Of a stretch of 53,740 nucleotides of DNA, positions 32,696 through 41,219 are shown piece by piece. Under the pieces are notes generated by a model, which saw nothing but the letters and a program-made list of their open reading frames with translations, had not been told where the DNA came from and did no database searches. The stretch comes from Chloroflexota bacterium (lineage in GTDB: Bacteria; Chloroflexota; Dehalococcoidia; DSTF01; RBG-16-68-14). The translations under genes and the position numbers were made by a program. How positions within the stretch are numbered: position 1 is the first letter of the stretch; every line of letters starts with the position of its first letter. The stretch lies in contig JADFPV010000007.1 of the NCBI GenBank assembly GCA_022562155.1, positions 1 to 53,740 of the forward strand, in the 5' to 3' direction.

Positions 32696-33700
32696 ATGAA
32701 GTATCGCAAACTAGGTACGACCGACTTATCGGTATCTGAAGTCGGCTTCGGCGTGTGGACTGTCGCCACGAGCTGGTGGGGCGTGAAGAGTGATGCTGAA
32801 GGCATCGACCTATTACGCAAAGCCTACGACCAAGGTGTGACGCTGTTCGACACAGCGGACACCTACGGCAACGGCAGAGGAGAGACGATCTTGGCCGAGG
32901 CGCTTGGCGACGTCCGCGATGAGGTCGTCATCGCTACCAAGTTCGGTTACGACTTCTACACGAACGACGGGAAGCGAGACGGGCACAAGGAGCTGCCGCA
33001 AGACTTCTCCCCAAAGTTCGTGCGGAAGGCGCTGGAGGAGAGCCTGCGGCGTCTCAATACGGATCATATCGATCTCTATCAGCTGCATAACCCGCGCATC
33101 GGCACCATCCAGAGCGATGAGCTGTTCGCGACGCTGGAGGACCTGAAGCGGGAAGGCAAGATCCGCCACTACGGCTGCGCGATCGGGCCGGACATCGGCT
33201 GGGAGGAGGAGGGCATTGCATCGATGCGCGACCGCCAGGTACCCAGCATCCAGATCATCTACAGCATTCTGGAGCAGGACCCGGCACGAAAGTTCTTCCC
33301 CGTTGCGGAGGAGCATAACGTCGGGCTGCTTTCGCGCGTACCCCACGCCTCGAGTTTGCTCGATGGGACCTACGACCCGAACAAAGGCTTCGACGAGAAC
33401 GACCACCGCAAGCATCGCAAGCAGGAATGGCTCGATAAGAGCATGCAGAAGGTCGAGCACGTGGACTTCCTGTACGGCGAAGGCACGGGAAGAACGATCG
33501 GGCAGGCCGCGATCCAATTCGTGCTCGCGCAGCCGACGATCAGCTCTGTGCTGCCCAACATGCTCAACGAAGAGCAGCTACGCGAGTTCACGGCCGCGCC
33601 TGAAACCCCGCCGCTCACTGACGAAGAGCAAGCGAAGCTGGAGGAGTTCTACCCAACAGTTTTCAAGAATGAAGAAGTCCTGGCTGGCAGCACGCGATGA
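32696..33700 (+). CDS. Aldo/keto reductase
   Basis: A 334-residue TIM-barrel NADPH oxidoreductase. The catalytic tetrad can be placed: Asp and Tyr in [11 protein letters not shown], Lys in IATKFGYD, and His in LYQLHNPR. The start [19 protein letters not shown] is that of the YajO/YeaE-like group. AGGAGTGAG precedes ATG 32696. A 10-bp palindrome ATTCGCGAAT (32642-32651) lies upstream and could be a control site. It overlaps the next gene by four bases. Confidence 0.9.
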   Translation: MKYRKLGTTDLSVSEVGFGVWTVATSWWGVKSDAEGIDLLRKAYDQGVTLFDTADTYGNGRGETILAEALGDVRDEVVIATKFGYDFYTNDGKRDGHKELPQDFSPKFVRKALEESLRRLNTDHIDLYQLHNPRIGTIQSDELFATLEDLKREGKIRHYGCAIGPDIGWEEEGIASMRDRQVPSIQIIYSILEQDPARKFFPVAEEHNVGLLSRVPHASSLLDGTYDPNKGFDENDHRKHRKQEWLDKSMQKVEHVDFLYGEGTGRTIGQAAIQFVLAQPTISSVLPNMLNEEQLREFTAAPETPPLTDEEQAKLEEFYPTVFKNEEVLAGSTR

Positions 33701-34836
33701 CGGCCAGCAACAGGCAAGCCGACGGTCCACCTGAGGGCGCAGGCAGGCCAGAGGCAAACGGACAGCAGACAGAAGGCACTCCGCGCCGGCAGTTCGTCAA
33801 GTTCTCGTTTTTCAAGATGGACCCGGCCTGGCGCCGGCTGCCTACCGAAGACCGCGAGCAGGGCAAACAAGAGGTCTGCCAGGTCGTCGAGAGCTTTGGC
33901 AACCGGATGCTGATTGGGAGCTATAGTCTCGTCGGCATCCGCGGCGACTCCGACTTCCTGCTCTGGCAGGTATCTGCCGGCCTGGAGGAGTTCAACGAGC
34001 TGGGTACCGCCCTGTTCAGCACGGCTATGGGCTCCTACCTGGACACGCCGTACTCGTACCTAGCAATGACGCGTCGCTCGATCTATAAGACGCCCGATCT
34101 GACTGAACCCTCGGAGAGCAGGCTGAGCGTCAGTCCCGGTACGGCTAAGTATCTGTTCGTCTACCCGTTCGTGAAGACGCGGCCCTGGTATGAGCTGAGC
34201 AAGGACACGCGCCAGGAGATGATGAACGAGCACATCGGCGTGGGACGCAAGTACCCATCGGTGAAACTGAACACGACCTATTCCTATGGCATCGATGACC
34301 AAGAGTTCGTCGTGTCGTTCGAGACAGACAACCCGGCCGATTTCCTGGACCTGGTGATGGAGCTGCGTGATTCGAAGGCGAGCGCGTACACACTACGGGA
34401 CACGCCAACGTTCACCTGCCTAGCGATGCCGCTGCCGAAGGTACTCGACAGCCTTGGCGCGCAAGGCGGCGCAACGCTTGCCGAGGCTCTGGGCAGCGCG
34501 AGTACGACTGATGGCTGGACGTCCGTTGCGAACATCGATGATCTGCCAGATGGCACTTCGACCGTCGTTCACGTAGGCGGCGAACAAGTGGCGCTCTTCA
34601 ACGTCGGCGGCACGCTGTACGCAATTGGCAATCGATGCTCGCACGCGAACGGGCCGCTGGCTGATGGCAAGGTCGAAGGCCGTACCGTGACCTGCCCGTA
34701 CCACAACTCCAAGTTCGATCTGGCGACGGGAGAGCCGCTCCAAGAGCCCGCCCAACAGGCCGTTCCCACTTACCAGGTGAAGGTGGAAATCGGCTCCATC
34801 TTGATCGCTAGGCAGCCGGTCGAGTCCGTCAGCTAG
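33697..34836 (+). CDS. HemQ/chlorite dismutase-Rieske fusion protein
   Basis: A 379-residue protein with two domains. Residues ~30-250 are a chlorite dismutase-family domain of the HemQ type (coproheme decarboxylase, coproheme to haem b): [30 protein letters not shown] with the likely proximal His, and [18 protein letters not shown]. Residues ~273-372 are a Rieske ferredoxin: C314-S-H316 and C333-P-Y-H336 bind a [2Fe-2S] cluster. A Gly/Ala linker (255-272) joins them. Fusion of the two is uncommon. No other haem gene is present here. Confidence 0.88.
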   Translation: MTASNRQADGPPEGAGRPEANGQQTEGTPRRQFVKFSFFKMDPAWRRLPTEDREQGKQEVCQVVESFGNRMLIGSYSLVGIRGDSDFLLWQVSAGLEEFNELGTALFSTAMGSYLDTPYSYLAMTRRSIYKTPDLTEPSESRLSVSPGTAKYLFVYPFVKTRPWYELSKDTRQEMMNEHIGVGRKYPSVKLNTTYSYGIDDQEFVVSFETDNPADFLDLVMELRDSKASAYTLRDTPTFTCLAMPLPKVLDSLGAQGGATLAEALGSASTTDGWTSVANIDDLPDGTSTVVHVGGEQVALFNVGGTLYAIGNRCSHANGPLADGKVEGRTVTCPYHNSKFDLATGEPLQEPAQQAVPTYQVKVEIGSILIARQPVESVS

Positions 34837-34857
34837 CCACCGACAGCGCTACGAAGA

Positions 34858-34886
34858 GGGAAGCCGCCCAGGCTGGGCGGCTTCCC
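34858..34886. terminator. Bidirectional terminator between convergent genes
   Basis: A 13-bp perfect stem (GGGAAGCCGCCCA with TGGGCGGCTTCCC) around a GGC loop, between the HemQ-Rieske gene and the convergent cohesin-dockerin gene. Confidence 0.8.
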
Positions 34887-34908
34887 TGCTTCTATGTAAC
34901 TCGAGACG

Positions 34909-35607
34909 CTAGAGCGTGAGCAGTCCTGCGTCGATCTGCTTGATGAGGCCGGCGTCCAAGGAGTCGATCCGGCCGTCGCCGTTCACGTCTCCCAGCTGCT
35001 GGCAGGGCAGCGAACTGATCAGCGCGGCCTCGAATTGGAGAACGAGGAGAGCGTCGCGGCTGTTCACAACTCCGTTGCAGTCAACATCGCCGAGCAGATC
35101 GACCGTCGGAGGCGGCGCCGCTTCGGAGCACGTAATGCGCCCGTTCTGCAACTTGAGGCTAATGGGCACAGGGCCGCTTTCGGTCGCGTCCGCAAAGTCC
35201 TCGATAATGATCAGAAGGTCGCTCGCGCCCGCGCGGTCACACGCGAACGTGATGCTGGCGAGGACCACGTCGAAGAGGTGCCCTTCCGCCGAAGCTCCCG
35301 TGATCTCTACTCGGTTGCCGGAGAACGATTCGTTGCACGCGCTCGGACCAACGCCTTCTGCACAGGACAGCGCTGTGAGAACCGAAGAGTCGTAGACGAC
35401 GCCTATGCTCCAAGCCCCGAGTCCGGGGAACGGCACGTCATCCGCTCTGAGCTCAACGACCGTGCTGCTGCCCGCGTGCATGCTGACCGAGTCGATACTC
35501 AGCACTGTACTCACGGCTGTCACGCGAGGCGCCGAGACCCCTGCTACAAGTACGACGAGCGCTACGACGGCCGCTAGGCCGCCTGCACATAGTGCTCGGC
35601 TCCTCAT
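34909..35607 (-). CDS. Secreted cohesin-dockerin protein
   Basis: A 232-residue secreted protein: signal segment (1-30), a cohesin-like beta-sandwich (about 35-165; AWSIGVVYDSSVLTALSC, ASITFACD, LQNGRITC), then a dockerin type I pair GDVDCNGVVNSRDALLVLQF and GDVNGDGRIDSLDAGLIKQI, each a calcium-loop plus helix. A protein carrying both modules could act as an adaptor. ATG 35607 is chosen because the hydrophobic signal follows; the neighbour upstream ends eight bases after it, so the two genes overlap slightly. Cohesin assignment is by pattern, not by search. Confidence 0.75.
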   Translation of the reverse strand: MRSRALCAGGLAAVVALVVLVAGVSAPRVTAVSTVLSIDSVSMHAGSSTVVELRADDVPFPGLGAWSIGVVYDSSVLTALSCAEGVGPSACNESFSGNRVEITGASAEGHLFDVVLASITFACDRAGASDLLIIIEDFADATESGPVPISLKLQNGRITCSEAAPPPTVDLLGDVDCNGVVNSRDALLVLQFEAALISSLPCQQLGDVNGDGRIDSLDAGLIKQIDAGLLTL

Positions 35608-35614
35608 CGTCGCC

Positions 35615-36289
35615 TTAGGCGTCCCCGCGCGTGGCGAACAGGCGAGCGGCACCGAACGAGAGGATCGTCACCAGGCCGAGCGATGCGGCCGCGGCGATCA
35701 GCCAGTTCACGGTGTTCGGACGGCCTGTACCCTGACCAGAGGACGGGAGCGTCGTGACTTCGTCGTCATCATCATCGTCCGATGACGACGGCATGTCCGG
35801 CAGACCGGAACTCTCCGCACACGTGACACGACCGCCGTTGATCCCAGGTCCGATGGGACTTGGCCCGCCGATTGTGGCGTCTGAGAGTTCGTCAATGACG
35901 ATAGACAGATCGGCGGAGCCTTCACCATTGCAACGGAAGGTGATGCTCGCGAGGATGTTAGTGCCTTGTAGTCCGCTCGCGTTGGCGCCCACAATCTGAA
36001 CGCGGTTGGAGGCGAAGCTCGTGTTACAGACGCTGCCTTGTGCGCCGGTACAGCTGACCGCTGTCAGTAGCGTCGAGTCGTATACAACGCCGATTTCCCA
36101 AGCTCCCAGTCCTGGTGTGCCGATGTCGCGGGCCTCAACGTCCACCTCACCGCTCGCACCCGTGCTTATCGTGATCGAAGTGACCTTCAGGACCGGAAGC
36201 TGCGCGGATACGTGCGAGATGATGACGATACCTGCAATAAGGGCTACCGTTACCGCGGCCGCGAAACGTAACGCATTCACTATCCTCAT
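35615..36289 (-). CDS. Membrane-anchored cohesin-like surface protein
   Basis: A 224-residue protein: signal peptide, a cohesin-like domain (AWEIGVVYDSTLLTAVSC, ASITFRCN, INGGRVTC) closely related to that of the downstream gene, an acidic Ser/Asp linker (SSSDDDDDDE), and a C-terminal transmembrane helix (NWLIAAAASLGLVTILSFGAA) with a short basic end. It would display a cohesin on the outer face of the membrane and recruit dockerin proteins. ATG 36289 has AGGGGTG upstream; the GTG two codons earlier is weaker. Confidence 0.75.
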   Translation of the reverse strand: MRIVNALRFAAAVTVALIAGIVIISHVSAQLPVLKVTSITISTGASGEVDVEARDIGTPGLGAWEIGVVYDSTLLTAVSCTGAQGSVCNTSFASNRVQIVGANASGLQGTNILASITFRCNGEGSADLSIVIDELSDATIGGPSPIGPGINGGRVTCAESSGLPDMPSSSDDDDDDEVTTLPSSGQGTGRPNTVNWLIAAAASLGLVTILSFGAARLFATRGDA

Positions 36290-36335
36290 GTTCACCCCTT
36301 GCCTTTCTTCCAGCTTGCCTTGCTTGACTGCGTGA

Positions 36336-36344
36336 GTTATACCA
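36336..36344 (-). promoter_or_regulatory. Extended -10 of the cohesin genes
   Basis: Minus strand TGGTATAAC about 47 bases before ATG 36289; no good -35 is seen. Confidence 0.4.
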
Positions 36345-36361
36345 GATGCTTCACCCTGATC

Positions 36362-39031
36362 CTATGCCGGCAGGCCCGTCAAGAACCCCGCGGTGAACTG
36401 CAGGATCAGTGCCACGTCAATCGCGTTCGTCGTACCATCACCGTTCGTGTCCGAATTGGGCCATTCGTCGGTGAGTCCCGCGATGAACTGCAGGATCAGC
36501 GCCGCGTCAATGCTATCGACCGTGTCGTTCTTGTTGGCGTCGCCGTCGCCGGCCGGGGCTTCGGTGTCTACCAGTTCAAGGCCCTCTGGGCTGGCGGTGC
36601 AACTCGCGGAGACGCGTTCCGTCGCGGAGAAGCCGGGGAACGAGCATGTGTTGCTCCTGCTGTCTACTGAGACGTTGAGTTGGACGTTCTTGGTCGCGCT
36701 GGCCGAGATCGAGTAGCTCGTACGCACTACGGGCTCGGTGTTGGAGTTGCAGCTCACATCGAGAACAATGCGGGAAGGCTGGTCCGCTTTCTTCTCCGTA
36801 ACAACCGCGCTGCCTGTGACCTTCTGATCGGCCGAGGTGCGCACGCACCGCAATGTCACATGCCTGGTCCGCTGTTCTTGAGGCGTCTTCGTGGGCGAGG
36901 CGGTTGCCGTCGGGGTCGGCGTTGCTGCGGCAGGCGTCGGTGTCGGCGTGCCGTCGGGTGTGCCCTGTAGCTGGCCAAGCAGCTCCTGAGCACACTCCCG
37001 GGCCGCGCGCATCTGGGGCTTGGTTAGCTTGTTCCCCGTCGGCTTCTCTGTGGCGTGGAGGAGGTTGTTGGTATCATCGTCATCCGTCATCATCTCCGCC
37101 GTGTCGCTGTCCGTGTGATCCAGACACATGGCGTGGCCCATTTCGTGGGCGAGCGTCTCGCCGAGCTTAGGATGGGGGTCGTTCTTGATATCGTCGGAGA
37201 GGAGGACGCACAAGCCGGATTCCACGGCTCCACCCTTCGTTAGGGCTACGCCCCAAGTCTCGCCGTCGTCTAAGGCGCCCACTAGGACGACCGGGAAGGT
37301 GCCGGGCTTCTCGGTGTCCCTGGCCGTTGTCACGCGATCACATACCTGATCACTCTCTTGGTCATCGAAGACATCGCCCTTGTCGCCCTGCGTCGTCGCC
37401 GGATCTGCCAGTGGGTGAAGCGTAGGCTGGTTGGGCCAAGTGAAGTTGATGTTCGCTGCGGACCAGATGGCATTCGCGCGACCGAGCATCGTCTTGATGG
37501 TGTCCGAATTCCACGCGGAGCCATTGAGCTGGTAGAAGGTTAGAGGGATATCGATTTTCTCTGTGAAGTCCGGGTTGAGTGTCGGAGTTGGTGTCGTCGT
37601 GGGCGTCACCTTCGGTACGTTCTCGAAGACCAGCAGCGTCTTCTTCGGATCCAGCGGGATGTGCGCCGCGTGGATCAGCTTTGCGACCTCCTTCTTGTCA
37701 GCGTTGAAGAGGATGAGGTTACCTACATCCGGCTCGTAGACGCAGCCGTAGGGCGGGAGGCTCTGGATTTTGCACTCCAGGTGTAGCGCCTCCTGGTTGT
37801 GGAGCGTTCCGATTGGCGTGTCGACTTCGAAGAAGACATCGAAGAAGCTGTCGGCCTCGAACTCCAGCACGCCTGGCTCGGCGTTCTGCTGCTCGGTGAT
37901 CAGGCCAAGTGAATCTCGGGTCGTGCTCTCCCGCACGGTAACGACAACCCCGCCGCAGATGCCGGTCAGATTCATCGCGACGATCTCGGTCTGGATGCTA
38001 TCCAGCGCACCTTGAGCGACGGCAGCGCGAGTGATCAGCGTTGGCCCACCCAGATCGCAGTCCAGAGGATCGGAGGGCGGGTTGGTGAACTGCACCTTCA
38101 CCGACGCTGCCGAGTTGAACTCGTCGCAGCCGGCCGCCGGCGGCGGCATGTCCGGCTGGATCGGGCAGGCGGGGACTCCGGCTGCGCCGGCGCCGCCTGG
38201 CACGCTCGTGATCTGGCAGAGCGGCGTCACATTGTTCCAGCCCGGCTCGAGCTTCTCTTGGACGGCGTAGGTGCCGGCTGCCAGGCCGCCGAACTCTGCG
38301 ATGCCGTCAGCGTCCGTATCGACGGCAGCGAACGAGCCGCCCTCGCAGCTGGAGCCGGAGTAGATGTTGAATCGCCAGCCGGGCAGCCCAGCCTTCGTAT
38401 CACCGTGCTGCTTGAGGACGGTGATGGTGTAGCTCTTGTCAGGTGGCTTGATATCGATGTTGAACCTATCCAGCGTTCCACGGACACCATCAGGGCCTGA
38501 GACCAGGTTGTCCTGGATCGGGTTCCCCGTGCCTTGAGATGTGAACTTGTCACCGAAGGGTGGAACGCCCGTGATCTTCGCGGACATTTCCATGGGATTT
38601 TGGAGGAAGTGGAAGTTGTCGCCGATCTGAACGTCCATGAATGGGATTGAGAACTGGCCAATACCCTTCGCCGGCATGAGCTGGCCGAGCGCTTGTCCGC
38701 CGTTGGGATTCAAGCTGACTATTACGGGCGTATTCGGCCCCAGTAAGGTGCTGGTTCCAGTTAGCGACATGGAGACGATCTTGATATCGATTACGCCTTC
38801 CTTGCTAAGAGGGCCGCGCTCGACGTCCATGAAGCCCGCCAGTTGTACTGTCTCTGACGTCCCGCAGCAGAGCGTGATGTCGATGTCTACTTCGCCGTTG
38901 ACGTTGAGTTCATCGAAACCCGGAGGCGGAATGGGTATGCCCGCCGTCGCTGGCGAGAAGCTTCCCTGCGATATGAACGCGACGATTCCGAGTAGTAGGA
39001 CGGTTCCGACTACGGCTACCAGTCTCGACAT
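36362..39031 (-). CDS. Secreted metzincin-like metalloprotease with dockerin
   Basis: An 889-residue secreted protein. Order: signal peptide (1-29); a domain with FMDVQIGDNF and ITGVPP (about 40-160); a prealbumin/SdrD-B-like domain (200-265, LPGWRFNIYSG ... AAGTYAVQEKLEPGW); a second copy of the first-type domain with DSFFDVFFEV (394-403) and HNQEALHL; a metzincin zinc motif HEMGHAMCLDH (629-639) with Met 647/648 as the likely Met-turn; a TP-rich linker (691-716); a Cys-paired beta domain; and a dockerin pair (829-885). It would be tethered by the neighbouring cohesins. Function as protease is inferred from the motif. Confidence 0.8.
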   Translation of the reverse strand: MSRLVAVVGTVLLLGIVAFISQGSFSPATAGIPIPPPGFDELNVNGEVDIDITLCCGTSETVQLAGFMDVERGPLSKEGVIDIKIVSMSLTGTSTLLGPNTPVIVSLNPNGGQALGQLMPAKGIGQFSIPFMDVQIGDNFHFLQNPMEMSAKITGVPPFGDKFTSQGTGNPIQDNLVSGPDGVRGTLDRFNIDIKPPDKSYTITVLKQHGDTKAGLPGWRFNIYSGSSCEGGSFAAVDTDADGIAEFGGLAAGTYAVQEKLEPGWNNVTPLCQITSVPGGAGAAGVPACPIQPDMPPPAAGCDEFNSAASVKVQFTNPPSDPLDCDLGGPTLITRAAVAQGALDSIQTEIVAMNLTGICGGVVVTVRESTTRDSLGLITEQQNAEPGVLEFEADSFFDVFFEVDTPIGTLHNQEALHLECKIQSLPPYGCVYEPDVGNLILFNADKKEVAKLIHAAHIPLDPKKTLLVFENVPKVTPTTTPTPTLNPDFTEKIDIPLTFYQLNGSAWNSDTIKTMLGRANAIWSAANINFTWPNQPTLHPLADPATTQGDKGDVFDDQESDQVCDRVTTARDTEKPGTFPVVLVGALDDGETWGVALTKGGAVESGLCVLLSDDIKNDPHPKLGETLAHEMGHAMCLDHTDSDTAEMMTDDDDTNNLLHATEKPTGNKLTKPQMRAARECAQELLGQLQGTPDGTPTPTPAAATPTPTATASPTKTPQEQRTRHVTLRCVRTSADQKVTGSAVVTEKKADQPSRIVLDVSCNSNTEPVVRTSYSISASATKNVQLNVSVDSRSNTCSFPGFSATERVSASCTASPEGLELVDTEAPAGDGDANKNDTVDSIDAALILQFIAGLTDEWPNSDTNGDGTTNAIDVALILQFTAGFLTGLPA

Positions 39032-39106
39032 GGCATCCTGCCTTTCGAACTAACGGGTCGCGGCTAGATTGACCCACCCCCGTGCCACCAGGTTCTAGAC
39101 CAGGCA

Positions 39107-39136
39107 ATCCTACTTGGGGCTCCCAGCCTCTGTCAA
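39107..39136 (-). promoter_or_regulatory. Promoter of the dockerin metalloprotease
   Basis: Minus strand TTGACA (39131-39136), 18-base spacer, TAGGAT (39107-39112); leader about 65 bases. Confidence 0.5.
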
Positions 39137-39186
39137 CCTTGAGCGAGAGGCCGTCTGAGGACGCTTGTGGGATGTTATCCTGAGTC

Positions 39187-39981
39187 ATGGCTCGAAAGGC
39201 GAGAGCAGAGGGTGGTTCGCGCTTCTCCACGGCGTGGCGGATCGCCGTTATCGTAGCGCTGATTGTGACGTTGCCGCTTGTAGCGCTGCTATGGACGCTG
39301 TTCCGAGGCAGCGATGGCGATGAGGGTCAGCCTTCAGCCGCCATCATCGACCAGCTCAGCCTAACCGTGCCGAATCCGGCGTTTGTGGAGGACGCGACGG
39401 CGACATTGCAGGCGGCTGGCTACGACGTCGACTACTACCCCGGCGAAGAGGTCACGGTCGACTTCTACCGACAGTTGCCGTTCTTCGGCTACGACGTGCT
39501 TGTGTTCCGAACCCACGCCGACAGGCTGCAGGCGATCGACGATCGAGGCGAGCCGTTCGATGAGGTAGTGCTCTTTACGTCGGAGCCGTATAGCGCTGAA
39601 CGCTACCAGAATGAACAGAACGACCACGACCTCGTCATCGCCCGTTATAGCAAGGGCGGCGATCCATTCTTCGGTGTCGCTGCGGGGTTCATCGAGGGCG
39701 CGGGCAGCGATTACGATGGCGCGCAGGTGATCATGATGGGTTGCGAGGGGCTGCTGACGGACACGACCGCGAGAGCCTTCATCGCACGAGGCGCCGAGAG
39801 CTACATCAGTTGGGACGAGACCGTCACGGCATCGCACACTGATGCCGCGACGTCTGCGCTGCTCGAACACCTGCTGATCGACGGACTCAGTCCGGCCGAG
39901 GCCGTAGACCAGACGATGGCCGAGCTGGGCCCCGACCCAGTCTTCGGGAGCCGGCTCCTATCATTCCCGCCCGAGAGCTGA
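39187..39981 (+). CDS. Membrane-anchored protein with possible caspase-like fold
   Basis: A 264-residue protein with a basic start and one N-terminal transmembrane helix (about 18-40); the rest is likely extracellular. I do not recognise the family. His 110 follows a hydrophobic strand (GYDVLVFRTHAD) and Cys 186 follows another (GAQVIMMGCEGL), the His-Cys arrangement of clan CD peptidases such as caspases and gingipains. That is a suggestion only. A TATCCT box lies five bases before ATG 39187, so the message is probably leaderless. A terminator follows at 40044-40063. Confidence 0.6.
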   Translation: MARKARAEGGSRFSTAWRIAVIVALIVTLPLVALLWTLFRGSDGDEGQPSAAIIDQLSLTVPNPAFVEDATATLQAAGYDVDYYPGEEVTVDFYRQLPFFGYDVLVFRTHADRLQAIDDRGEPFDEVVLFTSEPYSAERYQNEQNDHDLVIARYSKGGDPFFGVAAGFIEGAGSDYDGAQVIMMGCEGLLTDTTARAFIARGAESYISWDETVTASHTDAATSALLEHLLIDGLSPAEAVDQTMAELGPDPVFGSRLLSFPPES

Positions 39982-40043
39982 CTTTCCGTCCGGAAGGCTC
40001 CCCCCGTATACTGACATAACACTCCCGCTACCCCCGCGTTCGC

Positions 40044-40063
40044 GCACGCGTACGTGTGCTTTT
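40044..40063 (+). terminator. Hairpin terminator
   Basis: GCACGCG and CGTGTGC pair (one G-T) around a 2-base turn, then TTTT. It lies after the 39187-39981 gene. Confidence 0.5.
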
Positions 40064-40095
40064 AAGTTCCGGCGCGCGTACAGAATGAGTCTTAG

Positions 40096-40863
40096 ATGCT
40101 GAACCACCTATCGCGTTCGGTCCTGCTCCTCATCCTCGCTGGCTTCGCGGCACTTGTTGCCGGACCCGCGAGCCCCGCATACGCGTTCCCACCCGCTGGT
40201 ATGGACAACGTGCAGGTCTCCGCTGAAGTCAGCTTCACCAGCCGCCTCGGCCAGGAGACGATCTCCTTCACGGGAATCATGGCGATCGCACGCAGCGACC
40301 CCTACGATGACGGCGGCGTGCAGGTGGTCGACCTAGAGATCACGTCGCTGACCCTGGGAGGAGATAGCATCACGGGGCCTGTCGTGATTACGCAGAGCAC
40401 AATCACTCAGTCGCTGGGGGAGATTCGCAGCAATCAACCCGGCCAAGACTGGCCCGCGTCCACCTACCTGGATGTATTCGTGGAAGTCGCCGCGCCGGCC
40501 AGCCCCGGTGACACGATCAGCAAGCACAATATCGAACCGATTCACGCGCTACCAACGTTTGGAGGAGCAGAGCTACCGATCTCAAGTTGGCCGCCAGCGG
40601 ACATCCCCTGGGAGGCGGATCTGTCGCCTTGTATTTCGCTGCACCCAACCCAGCCGAAGGACGTCTGCATGACCGCGCTAACGATGACGATGTCCACGGT
40701 CGCGGGCGTCGGCGGCTTCTCGGAGCTGCCAAGCGTTCTGGCGACGCCCTCGGAAGGTCCGAGGCGCTCGCTGATCTGGGCGTTCGCCGCAGTGGCAGCG
40801 CTCGCGTTGGGTTACGGCGCTTGGCAGGCGCAGCGTCTCTGGAAGCGACGCAGCCTGGGCTGA
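40096..40863 (+). CDS. Membrane-anchored surface protein with the LDVF/HN domain
   Basis: A 255-residue protein: signal peptide (1-30), one extracellular domain, and a C-terminal transmembrane helix (about 227-245) with a basic tail. The domain carries VVDLEITSLTLGG, WPASTYLDVFVEV (119-131) and KHNIEPIHALP, the same motifs that occur in the two large dockerin proteins on either side. Its function is unknown; its conservation among neighbours suggests a shared structural role on the cell surface. Confidence 0.65.
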   Translation: MLNHLSRSVLLLILAGFAALVAGPASPAYAFPPAGMDNVQVSAEVSFTSRLGQETISFTGIMAIARSDPYDDGGVQVVDLEITSLTLGGDSITGPVVITQSTITQSLGEIRSNQPGQDWPASTYLDVFVEVAAPASPGDTISKHNIEPIHALPTFGGAELPISSWPPADIPWEADLSPCISLHPTQPKDVCMTALTMTMSTVAGVGGFSELPSVLATPSEGPRRSLIWAFAAVAALALGYGAWQAQRLWKRRSLG

Positions 40864-40876
40864 CCACAAACAACTC

Positions 40877-40904
40877 TTGACAATTTATGCCAGAGGAGTA
40901 TACT
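40877..40904 (+). promoter_or_regulatory. Promoter of the 1088-residue dockerin protein
   Basis: TTGACA (40877-40882), 16 bases, TATACT (40899-40904). The leader to ATG 41216 is about 300 bases and contains a small reading frame. Confidence 0.7.
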
Positions 40905-41036
40905 AGCGGCACGGGTGGTGGTGGTACGACCGTTAGCATTGTGGTAGCGGTCGCGCGTTGGAGTGGTGGCATCTAGGAACCCGCGTTAAGCGTTGTCCCC
41001 CGTTCAACACTTGACGTCCCTGAGAGGGGAGCAGGG

Positions 41037-41219
41037 ATGTCTATCTCATTCCTAAGAGCGGCGCTGCCGCAACTTCTGATCTCCCGGACTCGACAACGAA
41101 CGCCAGCCCGGTGGGCAGGGGTTGCCCGCCGCTTGTGCTGGCACCCAAACTGGGGCCAGCTGTTCGTGCTTGTTTCCCTCCGCAAGGTCCGTGCCTGTTG
41201 TGAGGTAGGCGCGCCATGA
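41037..41219 (+). CDS. Possible leader peptide overlapping the next start
   Basis: A 60-codon frame with GGGGAG before ATG 41037 and a stop that overlaps the next gene's start (ATGA at 41216-41219). It is basic and Arg-rich with no known motif. Its position suggests translational coupling to the dockerin protein, though it could be chance. Confidence 0.4.
   Translation: MSISFLRAALPQLLISRTRQRTPARWAGVARRLCWHPNWGQLFVLVSLRKVRACCEVGAP

Noticed and set aside
40905-41215. Known riboswitch in the long leader
   Set aside because: I could not match any riboswitch consensus by eye; it needs a covariance-model search.
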